A DNA stretch of 64,000 nt from Methylobacterium fujisawaense (GTDB taxonomy: Bacteria; Pseudomonadota; Alphaproteobacteria; Rhizobiales; Beijerinckiaceae). Both the position numbers and the translations under genes were made by a program. How positions within the stretch are numbered: position 1 is the first letter of the stretch; each line of letters starts with the position of its first letter. The notes beneath the pieces are model-generated. The model saw only the letters and a list, made by a program, of their open reading frames with translations, did not search any database and was not told where the DNA came from. The DNA is taken from assembly GCF_014138435.1 (NCBI RefSeq), contig NZ_JACJIM010000010.1, forward strand, positions 124,001 through 188,000, in the 5' to 3' direction. Shown in pieces: positions 8,100 to 16,805 of this stretch.

Positions 8100-9700
8100 C
8101 CCAGCACGTCTCGCCCCCCCTCGTCCTGATCCCCGAGACCGCGCCCTTCAACGAGGACCAGCGCGCCTGGCTCTCGGGCTACTTCGCGGCCCTGCTCGGC
8201 CCCGCCGTCGCGGGTGCAACGGCGCTCGCCCCCGGCGAAGGCCCCGCGACCGGGCCGAAACTGGCCGACAACGACGACGCCCCCTGGCACGACCCGTCGA
8301 TGCCGCTCGGCGACCGGATGGCGATGGCCAAGGACCGGCCCGAGCCGCAGAAGCTGATGGCCGCCATGGCCCAGCAGGATTGCGGCCAGTGCGGCTACAA
8401 CTGCGCCGACTACGCCAACGCGATCTTCCTGAAGAACGAGGCGCGCCTGAATCTTTGCCAGCCCGGCGGCAAAGAGACCCTGCGCATGCTCAAGAAGCTG
8501 GACGAGGAGTTCGGCGCCGCCGGGGGCGCCCCGGCCGCGCCGAAGGCGGACGATGACGCCCCGAAGGCCGCCGCCGACCTCGGGCCGCTCGGCTTCTGCC
8601 GCGAGAACCCGGTCGAGGCGCTGTTCCTGTCCCGCCGCCGCCTCAACGATCCGGGCGGCGAGAAGGAGACGTGGCACATCGAGATCGGGCTGGACGGTAC
8701 GCCGATCCAGTACGAGGTCGGCGATTCGCTGGGCCTGTTCCCCGCCAACGCCCCGGCGCTGGTCGACGCGGTGATCGCGGAGCTCGGCGCCCGGCCCGAG
8801 CGGGTGATCGGCGAGAAAACCCTGCGTGAGCACCTGCTGATCAACTACGCGCTGGGTGCCGCGCCCGACAACCTCTATCAGCTCCTGTCGCTGCTCACCT
8901 CGGGCGCGGCCCGCAAGAAGGCGCAGGCGCTGGCCTCCGGCGAGGATCCGGACGGCGATGCCGCCTATCTCGACGTCCTCGGCGCCCTGCACAAGTTCCC
9001 GGGCGCGCGGCCCGACGCCGAGGTCTTCCTGGAGGCCTTGGACGAGCTGCAGCCGCGGCTCTATTCGATCTCGTCCTCGCCCAAGATGGATGTCGGCCGC
9101 GTGTCCCTGACGGTGGACGCGGTGCGCTACAACCACCGCTCGCGGCTGCGGCTCGGCGTCGCCTCGACCCATCTCGGCGAGCGCCTGCCCGAGCAGACCA
9201 AGGTGAAGGTCTATCTTCAGAAGGCGCACGGCTTCGGGCTGCCGGCCGATCTGTCGAAGGACGTGATCATGTGCGGCCCCGGCACCGGCATCGCGCCCTT
9301 CCGGGCGTTCCTGCGGGAACGCGCCGCCACGCAGGCGCCCGGCCGCAACTGGCTGTTCTACGGTCACCAGCGGCAAGCCAGCGACTTCTTCTACAAGGAC
9401 GAGCTGACCCAGCTGAAGGACGACAAGGTGCTCACCCGCCTGTCCCTGGCTTGGTCCCGGGACGGCAAGGAGAAGACCTACGTCCAGGACCGGATGCGCG
9501 AGAACGGCGCCGAGCTCTGGAAGTGGCTCGAGGGCGGCGCGCATTTCTACGTCTGCGGCGACGCCAAGCGCATGGCCAAGGACGTCGAGCGGGCGATCAT
9601 CGACGTGGCCGCGCAGTTCGGGGGCAAGAGCCCCGAGGATGCGGTGGCCTACCTCGCCGCGCTGAAGAAGGCCGGGCGGTATCAGGCCGACGTGTACTGA
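8096..9700 (+). CDS. CysJ-like NADPH flavoreductase with N-terminal Fe-S domain, probable donor to NirA
   Basis: 534 residues. After an N-terminal segment (APFNEDQRAWLSGYFAALLG) comes a four-Cys Fe-S motif, CGQCGYNC with a distant Cys before QPGG (C96, C99, C103, C121), like the FeS domain that binds [4Fe-4S] in other redox proteins. It continues with the CysJ/cytochrome P450 reductase FAD-binding domain (RLYSISSSPK) and the NADP-binding domain (MCGPGTGIAPFRAFLRER, FYVCGDAKRMAKDVERAI, C-terminal YQADVY). The FMN-flavodoxin domain of CysJ is absent; the Fe-S domain sits in its place. Annotated relatives are often called sulfite reductase alpha subunit. The operon position between nirA and nasA points to nitrite or nitrate reduction. 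Confidence 0.85.
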   Translation: MTQHVSPPLVLIPETAPFNEDQRAWLSGYFAALLGPAVAGATALAPGEGPATGPKLADNDDAPWHDPSMPLGDRMAMAKDRPEPQKLMAAMAQQDCGQCGYNCADYANAIFLKNEARLNLCQPGGKETLRMLKKLDEEFGAAGGAPAAPKADDDAPKAAADLGPLGFCRENPVEALFLSRRRLNDPGGEKETWHIEIGLDGTPIQYEVGDSLGLFPANAPALVDAVIAELGARPERVIGEKTLREHLLINYALGAAPDNLYQLLSLLTSGAARKKAQALASGEDPDGDAAYLDVLGALHKFPGARPDAEVFLEALDELQPRLYSISSSPKMDVGRVSLTVDAVRYNHRSRLRLGVASTHLGERLPEQTKVKVYLQKAHGFGLPADLSKDVIMCGPGTGIAPFRAFLRERAATQAPGRNWLFYGHQRQASDFFYKDELTQLKDDKVLTRLSLAWSRDGKEKTYVQDRMRENGAELWKWLEGGAHFYVCGDAKRMAKDVERAIIDVAAQFGGKSPEDAVAYLAALKKAGRYQADVY

Positions 9701-9709
9701 GCAGCCCAA

Positions 9710-9733
9710 CCCTCCCCCGCGGAGGGGGGAGGG
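9710..9733. repeat. G/C-rich palindrome between flavoreductase and nasA
   Basis: CCCTCCCC (9710-9717) is inverted as GGGGAGGG (9726-9733). It has no T-run and lies inside the operon, so it is more likely an RNA-stabilising or processing hairpin or a REP-like element than a terminator. Confidence 0.45.
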
Positions 9734-9765
9734 AGACGCGGCGCGAACCTTCGAGGACTTCAGCC

Positions 9766-12462
9766 ATGACCCAGCCCGTGGCGGCGTCGACGGTGCGGAC
9801 CACCTGCCCCTATTGCGGGGTCGGGTGCGGCGTGCTCGCGAGTCCGGACGGGCAGGGCGGCGCCACGATCGCGGGCGACACCGACCACCCGGCCAATTTC
9901 GGGCGCCTGTGCTCGAAGGGCTCGGCGCTGGGCGAGACCCTGTCGCTGGAGAACCGCCTGCTTCACCCGCAGGTCGACGGCGCGCAGGTCTCGTGGGATG
10001 CGGCCCTCGACACGGTCGCGGGCAAGCTCCGCGCGGTGGCCGAGGAGCACGGCCCGGACGCGATCGCCTTCTACCTGTCGGGCCAGCTGCTCACCGAAGA
10101 CTATTACGTCGCCAACAAGCTCGCGAAGGGCTTCATCGGCACGCCGCACGTGGACACCAATTCCCGGCTGTGCATGTCGAGCGCGGTGGCGGCCCATCGC
10201 CGGGCCTTCGGCTCCGACACGGTGCCGGGCTGCTACGAGGATCTCGACGAGGCCGACCTGATCGTGCTGGTCGGCTCCAACACCGCGTGGTGCCACCCGA
10301 TCCTGTTCCGCCGCATGGCCGACGCCAAGGCGCGCCGCGGGACCAAGTTCGTGGTCATCGACCCCCGCCGGACCCAGACCGCGGAGGAATCCGACCTGTT
10401 CCTCGGCATCCGGCCGGGCACCGACACCGCACTGTTCTCGGGCCTGCTGGTCTACCTGTCCGACAACGGCTTCCGCGATCGCGCTTTCATCGATTCCCAT
10501 ACGGCCGGCCTCGATGGCGCCCTCGACCGCGCCCGCCAGATCGCGCCGGACGTGGCGGCGGTCGCCGCCGTCACCGGCGCGCCGGAGGTCGACATCGCGG
10601 CCTTCTACGCCCTGTTCGCCGGTACCCGCCGGGTGGTCACGGCCTTCTCGCAGGGGGTGAACCAGTCGGCGCAGGGCACCGACAAGGGTAACAGCATCAT
10701 CAACTGCCACCTCGTCACCGGCCGCATCGGCGAGACCGGGATGGGGCCGTTCTCCCTGACCGGCCAGCCCAACGCCATGGGCGGGCGCGAGGTCGGGGGG
10801 CTGGCCAACATGCTGGCGGCCCACATGCACTTCACCCCCGAGGAGGTGGACCGGGTGCGCCGCTACTGGGGGGCGCCGCGGATCATCACCGGCGAGGGCA
10901 TGAAGGCGGTGGCGCTGTTCGAGGCGATCGCCCGGGGCAAGATCAAGGCGCTCTGGGTCATGGGCACGAACCCGCTGGTCTCGATGCCGCGGGCCGACGC
11001 GATCCGCGAGTCGCTCGCCGGCCTCGACCTCTTCGTGGTGTCCGAGGCGGTGGCGGATTCCGACACCGCCCGGGGCTGCGGCAGGACCACGGTGCTTTTG
11101 CCCGCCCAGGCCTGGGGCGAGAAGGACGGCACGGTCACCAATTCCGAGCGGCGGATCTCCCGCCAGCGCCGCTTCCTCGCGAGCCCCGGCGAGGCGCGGC
11201 CGGACTGGGCGGCGCTGGCCGATGTCGGCCGCCGCCTCGGGCACGGAAAGGCCTTCGCGTTCGACTCCGCCGCCGCGATCTTCCGCGAGCATGCCGGGCT
11301 CTCGACCTACGAGAACAACGGCACCCGCGACTTCGACCTCGGCGCGCTCGCGGACATCAGCGACGCCGCCTACGACGTGACCCTGCCGGTGCAGTGGCCC
11401 ATCCCGAAGCGCTCCGGCTTCCGGGGCGCCCCGCAGGGCAAGGCCAGGCTGTTCGGCGACGGCCGGTTCTACACCTTCGACCGGCGCGCCCGCTTCGTCG
11501 CGGTGCAGCCGCCGGCCCTCGCGCTCGCGGCCTCGCCGGCGTTCCCGCTCATGCTCAACACCGGCCGGGTCCGCGACCACTGGCACACGATGACGCGCAC
11601 CGGGAAGAGCCAGCGCCTCTCGGCGCACCGGGCCGTCCCGTTCGTCGAAATCCACCCGGACGACGCGGCGGCCCACGGCCTCGCGGAGGGCGACATCGCC
11701 CGGCTCTCGACCGAGCACGGCGCGGCCGAGCTGGAGGTGACGGTCACCGACACGGTGGTGCCGGGCAATCTGTTCATGCCGATGCACTGGGGCGGCGCCT
11801 TCGCGTCGCAGGCCCGGGTCGGCGCGCTGGTGCGCGGCATGACCGACCCGGTCTCGGGCCAGCCCGAACTCAAAGCGACCCCGGCGGCCATCGCGTCCGT
11901 CGGCTACCGCGCCCGCGGCTTCCTGCTGACGCGCCGGCAGGTGGCGATGCCCGAGGGCTGGTGGTGGGCGCGCGCCGCGATCACCGGCGGCTGGGGCGCG
12001 CAGTTCGCCACCGCCGACAGCTCCCGGGCGGTGGCGCTGATGGTGCGCGGCCTGATCCAGAGCGAGGCCCTGTCGGGCTGCGAACTCGCGGAATATGCCG
12101 ATCACACCCGCAACCGCTACCGCTGCGCGGTCTATGACGGCGACCGCCTCGTCGCCTGCCTCGCCTACGCCCCCGCGGGGGAGCGGCCGGACTGGGAGGC
12201 CGCCAAGGCCCTGTTCGCCACCGAGGTGCCCGACGCCGCCGAGCGACGGGCGCTGCTCTCGGGCCGCGCGGCCACGGCCTCGGCGGGGCCCGTGGTCTGC
12301 GCCTGCCACGGCGTCGGCGCCGACGTCATCGCCACCACCATCGCCGGGGGCGCCGCCTCCGTGGAGGCGGTGGGCGCCGCCTGCAAGGCCGGCACGAATT
12401 GCGGCTCGTGCATACCGGAGATCCGCAAGATGCTGGCCGGGCAGACCGCATGCGCCGCGTGA
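9766..12462 (+). CDS. nasA: Assimilatory nitrate reductase catalytic subunit NasA with C-terminal BFD-type [2Fe-2S] domain
   Basis: 898 residues. The N-terminus has the [4Fe-4S] motif of molybdopterin oxidoreductases (C14, C17, C21 in CPYCGVGC, and C49 in CSKG). The large Mo-bisMGD domains follow, with LTGQPNAMGGREVGGLANML and MGTNPLVSMPRAD, then the dinucleotide-binding domain ending near residue 710. The last 55 or so residues form a BFD-like [2Fe-2S] module (VVCACHGVGADVI, then TNCGSCIPEI). There is no twin-arginine signal, consistent with a cytoplasmic assimilatory enzyme. The extra module probably receives electrons from the FAD reductase encoded at 5003-6271. Confidence 0.94.
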   Translation: MTQPVAASTVRTTCPYCGVGCGVLASPDGQGGATIAGDTDHPANFGRLCSKGSALGETLSLENRLLHPQVDGAQVSWDAALDTVAGKLRAVAEEHGPDAIAFYLSGQLLTEDYYVANKLAKGFIGTPHVDTNSRLCMSSAVAAHRRAFGSDTVPGCYEDLDEADLIVLVGSNTAWCHPILFRRMADAKARRGTKFVVIDPRRTQTAEESDLFLGIRPGTDTALFSGLLVYLSDNGFRDRAFIDSHTAGLDGALDRARQIAPDVAAVAAVTGAPEVDIAAFYALFAGTRRVVTAFSQGVNQSAQGTDKGNSIINCHLVTGRIGETGMGPFSLTGQPNAMGGREVGGLANMLAAHMHFTPEEVDRVRRYWGAPRIITGEGMKAVALFEAIARGKIKALWVMGTNPLVSMPRADAIRESLAGLDLFVVSEAVADSDTARGCGRTTVLLPAQAWGEKDGTVTNSERRISRQRRFLASPGEARPDWAALADVGRRLGHGKAFAFDSAAAIFREHAGLSTYENNGTRDFDLGALADISDAAYDVTLPVQWPIPKRSGFRGAPQGKARLFGDGRFYTFDRRARFVAVQPPALALAASPAFPLMLNTGRVRDHWHTMTRTGKSQRLSAHRAVPFVEIHPDDAAAHGLAEGDIARLSTEHGAAELEVTVTDTVVPGNLFMPMHWGGAFASQARVGALVRGMTDPVSGQPELKATPAAIASVGYRARGFLLTRRQVAMPEGWWWARAAITGGWGAQFATADSSRAVALMVRGLIQSEALSGCELAEYADHTRNRYRCAVYDGDRLVACLAYAPAGERPDWEAAKALFATEVPDAAERRALLSGRAATASAGPVVCACHGVGADVIATTIAGGAASVEAVGAACKAGTNCGSCIPEIRKMLAGQTACAA

Positions 12463-12570
12463 TTTTCTGATACACTTGCCGGCGAGGACAGACCGACCCG
12501 TCCAACCGGACCCCCTCATCCTGGGGGGGTGGACAGGAGAGGCCGGTTCGAGACGATTCAGGACAGGCCC
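12463..12570. other. Short nasA-cysG spacer with a G/C hairpin
   Basis: CCCCC and GGGGG around 12511-12526 form a small hairpin without a T-run. It may modulate cysG expression relative to nasA; nothing else is visible. Confidence 0.35.
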
Positions 12571-14043
12571 GTGACCGAGACCCCCCTGCGCGCAGCCCGC
12601 GCCCCCCGCGAGACCAAGGCCGCCGGCCTGGAGCCGCTGGCGGTGCTGCCCGTCTTCGTGCCCCTGCGCGGCAAGCGGGTGGTTCTGGCCGGATCCTCCG
12701 GCGGGGCGCCGTGGAAGGTGAAGGTCCTGGCCGCGGCCGGCGCCCATGTGGACGTCTACGCCCCCGATCCCGGCGAGGAGCTGCGCGCGGTCCCGGGCGA
12801 GATCGTCGATGGGCACGTCACGCTGCACGAGCGGGCCTGGACGCCGGACGACCTTTGGGGCGCGGCCTTCTGCATCGGCGCCTTGGAGGACGAGGCCGAG
12901 TGCGTCGCCTTCGTGGTGGCGGCCCGCGGAGCCGGGGCGATCGTCAACGCGGTCGACCGGCCGCATCTCTGCGACGTGAAGTTCGGCGCCATCGTCAACC
13001 GCTCGCCGCTGGTCGTGGGCATCTCGACGGAGGGCGCCGCCCCGGTCTTCGGCCAGACCGTGCGCGCCCGGATCGAGGCGATGCTGCCCCGGGGCTTCGC
13101 CCGCTGGGTCGGGGCGGCCCGCGACTGGCGCGATGGCGTCACGGCGCGCTTCCACGGCTTCGCGGAGCGCCGTGCCTTCTGGGAGCGCTTCACCGACCGG
13201 GCCTTCGCGGAGCCGGACCGCGCCCCCTCCGACACGGATCTCGCGGAATTGCTCGGCGAGACGGAAGCCGCCCCGAAGGGCGGAGCGGTGACCCTGGTCG
13301 GGGCCGGCCCCGGCGACGCGGAGCTTCTGACCCTCAAGGCGCTGCGGGCGCTCCGCAACGCCGACGTGATCCTCTACGACGACCTCGTCGCCCCGGAGAT
13401 CCTCGACTATGCCCGCCGCGAGGCGCGCACCATGCTGGTGGGCAAGACCGGCCACGGCCCGTCCTGCCGCCAGGACGACATCAACGCGCTGATGGTCCAG
13501 CTCGCCCGCTCGGGCAAGCAGGTGGTGCGGCTGAAATCCGGCGACCCGCTGGTCTTCGGCCGGGCCGGCGAGGAGATCGAGGCCTGCCGGGCCGCCGGCA
13601 TCCCGGTCACCGTGGTCCCCGGGGTCTCGGCCGCGCAGGGTGCAGCGGCGGCGCTCGGCGTGTCCCTGACCCATCGGGACGCCGCGCGCCGGCTCCAGTT
13701 CGTCACCGGCCACGACCGCCGCGGGGCGCTGCCGGACGACCTGAACTGGGGGGCGCTCGCGGATCCGAGCGTCACCACGGTGATCTACATGCCCAAGCGG
13801 ACCCTGCGGGCGCTGCTGGCGCGCGCGGTGGAGGAAGGTCTGGCGCCGTCGACGCCGGCGCTGCTGGTGTTCAACGCGACGCGCCCGAACCAGCAGGCCC
13901 TGCGGGGCACGGCCGCCGACCTCGCCGACCGGGTGGAGGCGGCGGGGCTCGAAGGGCCGGCGCTGCTGATGGTCGGTACGGCCTTCTCGGAGATGCGGAG
14001 CGCCGTGACGGAAGACGGGGCGCAGAGCCGGATGGTCGTCTGA
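12571..14043 (+). CDS. cysG: Siroheme synthase CysG (uroporphyrinogen-III methyltransferase / precorrin-2 dehydrogenase / ferrochelatase)
   Basis: 490 residues, close to the usual length of fused CysG. The N-terminal half is the Met8-like NAD-binding dehydrogenase/ferrochelatase (LRGKRVVLAGSSGGAPWKVK, AIVNRSPLVVGISTEGAAPV). The C-terminal half is the SAM-dependent uroporphyrinogen-III methyltransferase (VTLVGAGPGDAELLTLKALR, RLKSGDPLVFGRAGEE, VVPGVSAAQGAAAALG). It makes the siroheme needed by NirA, which explains its place at the end of the nas operon. I chose the GTG at 12571, preceded by GGACAGG; an in-frame GTG at 12529 would add 14 residues. Confidence 0.92.
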   Translation: MTETPLRAARAPRETKAAGLEPLAVLPVFVPLRGKRVVLAGSSGGAPWKVKVLAAAGAHVDVYAPDPGEELRAVPGEIVDGHVTLHERAWTPDDLWGAAFCIGALEDEAECVAFVVAARGAGAIVNAVDRPHLCDVKFGAIVNRSPLVVGISTEGAAPVFGQTVRARIEAMLPRGFARWVGAARDWRDGVTARFHGFAERRAFWERFTDRAFAEPDRAPSDTDLAELLGETEAAPKGGAVTLVGAGPGDAELLTLKALRALRNADVILYDDLVAPEILDYARREARTMLVGKTGHGPSCRQDDINALMVQLARSGKQVVRLKSGDPLVFGRAGEEIEACRAAGIPVTVVPGVSAAQGAAAALGVSLTHRDAARRLQFVTGHDRRGALPDDLNWGALADPSVTTVIYMPKRTLRALLARAVEEGLAPSTPALLVFNATRPNQQALRGTAADLADRVEAAGLEGPALLMVGTAFSEMRSAVTEDGAQSRMVV

Positions 14044-14169
14044 CCGGACGGATCCCACGTGCCCCGCGCGGCTTGCGACGATCTGAAACGGTTGCCCTGC
14101 CTGGGAAACGGCCCGCCCGGACCCAGAACTGCCCGTGGGCCCAGGCCTTGGGCAGAAACGGAGGGTGGA

Positions 14170-14664
14170 ATGACACGGTCATGGATCAGCGCCGCGGCGG
14201 CGCTGGCGATGCTCGGCGGTTTCGGGCCGGCTTCGGCGGCCGACCACGCCGGGCTTGTGGTGGTTCCGGATGGCGCCTCCGCCACCTACGAGCCCGGCCC
14301 GCCCAACCTGCCCAGAGGGACCCAGATCAGCCGGATCGCGGGCGATCCGTCGAAGCCCGGCGCCTTCGTCCTGCGGGTGAAGGTACCGGCCAATACGGTG
14401 ATCGCGCCGCACACCCATTCCAAGCCCGAGACGCTGACGATCCTCTCGGGTTCGATCCATCACGCGCACGGGCGGACCCTGGACAAGACCAAGGGTTCGG
14501 TGCTGAAGGCCGGCGGCTTCGTCTACCTGCCGGAGGACATGCCGCATTCGTTGTGGACCACCGACGAGCCGGTCGAACTGCAGGTCAACGGCTCCGGGCC
14601 GTTCGGGCTGAACTACATCAACCCCGCCGACGATCCGAGCCGGGACGCCGGCAAGCCCGGCTAG
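14170..14664 (+). CDS. Exported cupin-domain protein
   Basis: 164 residues. A signal peptide (MTRSWISAAAALAMLGGFGPASAA) is followed by a single cupin fold. Metal-binding type motifs are PHTHSKPETLTILSGSI and a later His in YLPEDMPHSLW. A strong Shine-Dalgarno (GGAGGGTGGA) fixes the ATG. Small periplasmic cupins of this kind are widespread and mostly uncharacterised, so substrate and role are unknown. It lies after cysG with a 126-base gap, probably outside the nas operon, and converges with nudC. Confidence 0.75.
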   Translation: MTRSWISAAAALAMLGGFGPASAADHAGLVVVPDGASATYEPGPPNLPRGTQISRIAGDPSKPGAFVLRVKVPANTVIAPHTHSKPETLTILSGSIHHAHGRTLDKTKGSVLKAGGFVYLPEDMPHSLWTTDEPVELQVNGSGPFGLNYINPADDPSRDAGKPG

Positions 14665-14679
14665 AAACGGGCGGGGGGC

Positions 14680-15582
14680 TCAGGTCTCGCCCGCCACGAA
14701 CGCGCGCATCAGGTAGTGCGCGATCGCCATGGGCGGCGGGGCCTGGATCCCCTCGGGATGCGTCCCGTCGAGCATCGCCGCGACCGCGTCCCGGTCGAAC
14801 CAGCGGGCATCCTCCAGCTCGTTCGGATCGGTCACGATGGCCGCGTCGAGGGCCTCGGCGGCGCAGCCGAGCATCAGTGAGGACGGGAACGGCCAGGGCT
14901 GCGACGTCCGGTAGGTGACGGCGCCGACGCGGATCCGCGTCTCCTCGAACACCTCGCGGCGGACCGCGTCCTCGATCGTCTCGCCGGGCTCCAGGAAGCC
15001 CGCGAGGCACGAGAACATGCCCGGCTTGAAATGCGGCCCCCGGCCGAGCAGGCAGGTGTCGCCCCGGCGCACCAGCATGATCACCACCGGATCGACCCGG
15101 GGGAAGTGGTGGGCGTCGCAACCCGGGCATTCGCGCCGGAAGCCGCCGGCCTTCGCCACCGTGGCGGTGCCGCACTTGGCGCAGAAGCCGTGGCGGGCGT
15201 GCCAGTCGAGCATCGACTTGGCCACGGCCAGCAGGCCGAGCTCCTCGGCCTCCACGGCGGATTCGGTGGCGATCGACCGCAGGTCGAGGGTGCGGACCGG
15301 CGCCTCGGCGAACCGCTCGGCCGCCTCGGCGGGGGCTGCGGCGGCGAAGACGGGCTGCCCGTCCCGGTGCCCGAGGAAGATGCGCGTCCCGCCGTCGAGG
15401 CCCGCGGCCTCCGCGGGGGCGATCAGCGCGGTCGATCCGCGCAGCACGATCCGGTCGCCGCAGATCAGGACGAGGCGCGCGTCCGGCGCGTCGAAGGCGG
15501 GCACCGCCTCCTCGGGCTGCTCGGACGAGTGGCGGTCGAGGCGGTTGCGGACGAATCCGAGGGTGTCGCGGGGATCGGTCAT
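14680..15582 (-). CDS. nudC: NADH pyrophosphatase NudC (Nudix family; de-NADding / NAD hydrolase)
   Basis: 300 residues. A zinc ribbon (CAKCG, then CPGC) is followed by the Nudix box GFLEPGETIEDAVRREVFEE, as in NudC. After the box comes the NudC-type SQPWPFPSSLMLG motif. The family cleaves NADH to NMNH and AMP and can remove NAD caps from RNA. The ATG at 15582 is eight bases after the HIT gene's stop, so the two form an operon of nucleotide-cleaning enzymes. A longer open frame upstream is not needed for the family N-terminus. Confidence 0.9.
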   Translation of the reverse strand: MTDPRDTLGFVRNRLDRHSSEQPEEAVPAFDAPDARLVLICGDRIVLRGSTALIAPAEAAGLDGGTRIFLGHRDGQPVFAAAAPAEAAERFAEAPVRTLDLRSIATESAVEAEELGLLAVAKSMLDWHARHGFCAKCGTATVAKAGGFRRECPGCDAHHFPRVDPVVIMLVRRGDTCLLGRGPHFKPGMFSCLAGFLEPGETIEDAVRREVFEETRIRVGAVTYRTSQPWPFPSSLMLGCAAEALDAAIVTDPNELEDARWFDRDAVAAMLDGTHPEGIQAPPPMAIAHYLMRAFVAGET

Positions 15583-15589
15583 GCCAGTG

Positions 15590-16009
15590 TCAGGCCGCGG
15601 AGAACAGGGCGCCGGCGCGCTCGAGGAGCTGGGCGCGGGCGTGGGGTGGATAGGGCTTGCGGGTCTCGAACCCCCAGACCGGACCCGGCCAGGCCGGATC
15701 TGACCGGAATCGGCCGATGACGTGGACGTGGAGCTGCGCCACCACGTTGCCGAGGGCGCCGACATTCACCTTGTCGGGCTTCGACAGGGCCTGCATCACC
15801 CCCGTGGCGAGACGGATCTCCTGCCAGAGCGCGGCGGCATCGGCCTCGGAGAGATCGGTGATCTCGCAGAGGTCCGGGCGGCGCGGCACCAGGATCAGCC
15901 AGGGGAACCGGGCATCGTCCATCAGCAGCACGCGGCACAGGGCGAGGTCGCCCACCTCCGCCGTGTCGGCGGAGAGGCGCGGGTCGAGGGTGAAGGCGGG
16001 CTCGGTCAT
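15590..16009 (-). CDS. HIT-family hydrolase
   Basis: 139 residues with the histidine-triad motif QLHVHVIGR near residues 92-100; the middle histidine is the catalytic nucleophile in this family. The N-terminal part (FPWLILVPRR) also fits HIT proteins. It probably hydrolyses dinucleotide or nucleoside phosphoramidate bonds in the cytoplasm; the exact substrate cannot be told. It is the first gene of a two-gene unit with nudC. Confidence 0.88.
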   Translation of the reverse strand: MTEPAFTLDPRLSADTAEVGDLALCRVLLMDDARFPWLILVPRRPDLCEITDLSEADAAALWQEIRLATGVMQALSKPDKVNVGALGNVVAQLHVHVIGRFRSDPAWPGPVWGFETRKPYPPHARAQLLERAGALFSAA

Positions 16010-16090
16010 CGGGACACGATGTAGCGCAGCTTCCGCATCGGCGCGCGGGTTTGGTGCGCCGCCGATGATGCGGCACGGGTCTCGTCCGCC

Positions 16091-16696
16091 TCAGAGCCCC
16101 GGCACGACGCCCTGGCGGCCGACCGCGATCGTGCCGGCCACGAGGCCGCCCTCCGGGTGGGAGCGGGCGAAGATCGTCACGGCGGCGCCGGGCTGGAGCA
16201 TGGCTTTCTCGCCCGGGGCGAACTGCGTCACCGGCGCACCGTCCGGGATCGCGAAGGACGCCTGCCCGTCCTTGTAGGCGAGCGTCACGCGCATCGGCGG
16301 CCCCCTCTGCAGGTCGGCGACCCAGCCGGCCGTCAGGCTCGCGCCCTGCGCCGTGTCCCAGGGCTGGCTGCCCGCCTCGAAGCCGCGCTCGGAGGGCGAG
16401 TACAGGGTCACCGCGGTCGCCTGCCGCGGCTCGGGGCCGGCCTCGCCGATGACGCTGACGTAGCTCTCGGGTTTGATGTTGCGGAGGCTCGCGGCATTGA
16501 CCGCGTAGATCCGGGTGCGCGGGACCATCCGCACGGTGAGGGTGCCGCCGCTGGCGCGGCGGATCTCCAGGCGCTCCGAGTCGGCCCGGACCACCGTGCC
16601 GCGGAACCGGACCGTCGTCGGCTCCGCCCGGGCGGCGCCGACGGCTGAGATCGCCAGAAAGCCGGCGAGGAAGAGGCGTCTCACGGGGCTCGTCAC
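16091..16696 (-). CDS. Hypothetical exported protein, possibly DUF5666-like beta-barrel
   Basis: 201 residues starting at GTG with an excellent AGGAG five bases upstream. A signal peptide (MTSPVRRLFLAGFLAISAVGAARA) is followed by a mostly beta-predicted protein with two similar segments: VRFRGTVVRADSERLEIRRA near the N-terminus and MLQPGAAVTIFARSH near the end. This recalls small periplasmic OB-like domains, but I cannot name a family with certainty. It is a single gene, upstream of the HIT gene by about 80 bases. Confidence 0.65.
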   Translation of the reverse strand: MTSPVRRLFLAGFLAISAVGAARAEPTTVRFRGTVVRADSERLEIRRASGGTLTVRMVPRTRIYAVNAASLRNIKPESYVSVIGEAGPEPRQATAVTLYSPSERGFEAGSQPWDTAQGASLTAGWVADLQRGPPMRVTLAYKDGQASFAIPDGAPVTQFAPGEKAMLQPGAAVTIFARSHPEGGLVAGTIAVGRQGVVPGL

Positions 16697-16805
16697 AGGA
16701 CTCCTTTCGCGGCGTCGCACCATCCGGACGCGGGAGCCGAACGCCACGGGCCGGCGCCGGTTCCCGGCGCGGTCCCGGTTGCCACCGGCCCGGTCCGCGC
16801 AGCGG

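Noticed and set aside
12503..12530. Terminator between nasA and cysG
   Set aside because: The small C/G hairpin has no T-run, and cysG function fits the operon.
9760..14058. Very long open frame (1432 codons) on the minus strand across nasA and cysG
   Set aside because: It lies wholly antisense to two clearly identified genes, is compositionally biased (Arg, Gly, His, Ala), and shows no domain. Long antisense frames are expected at 70% GC.
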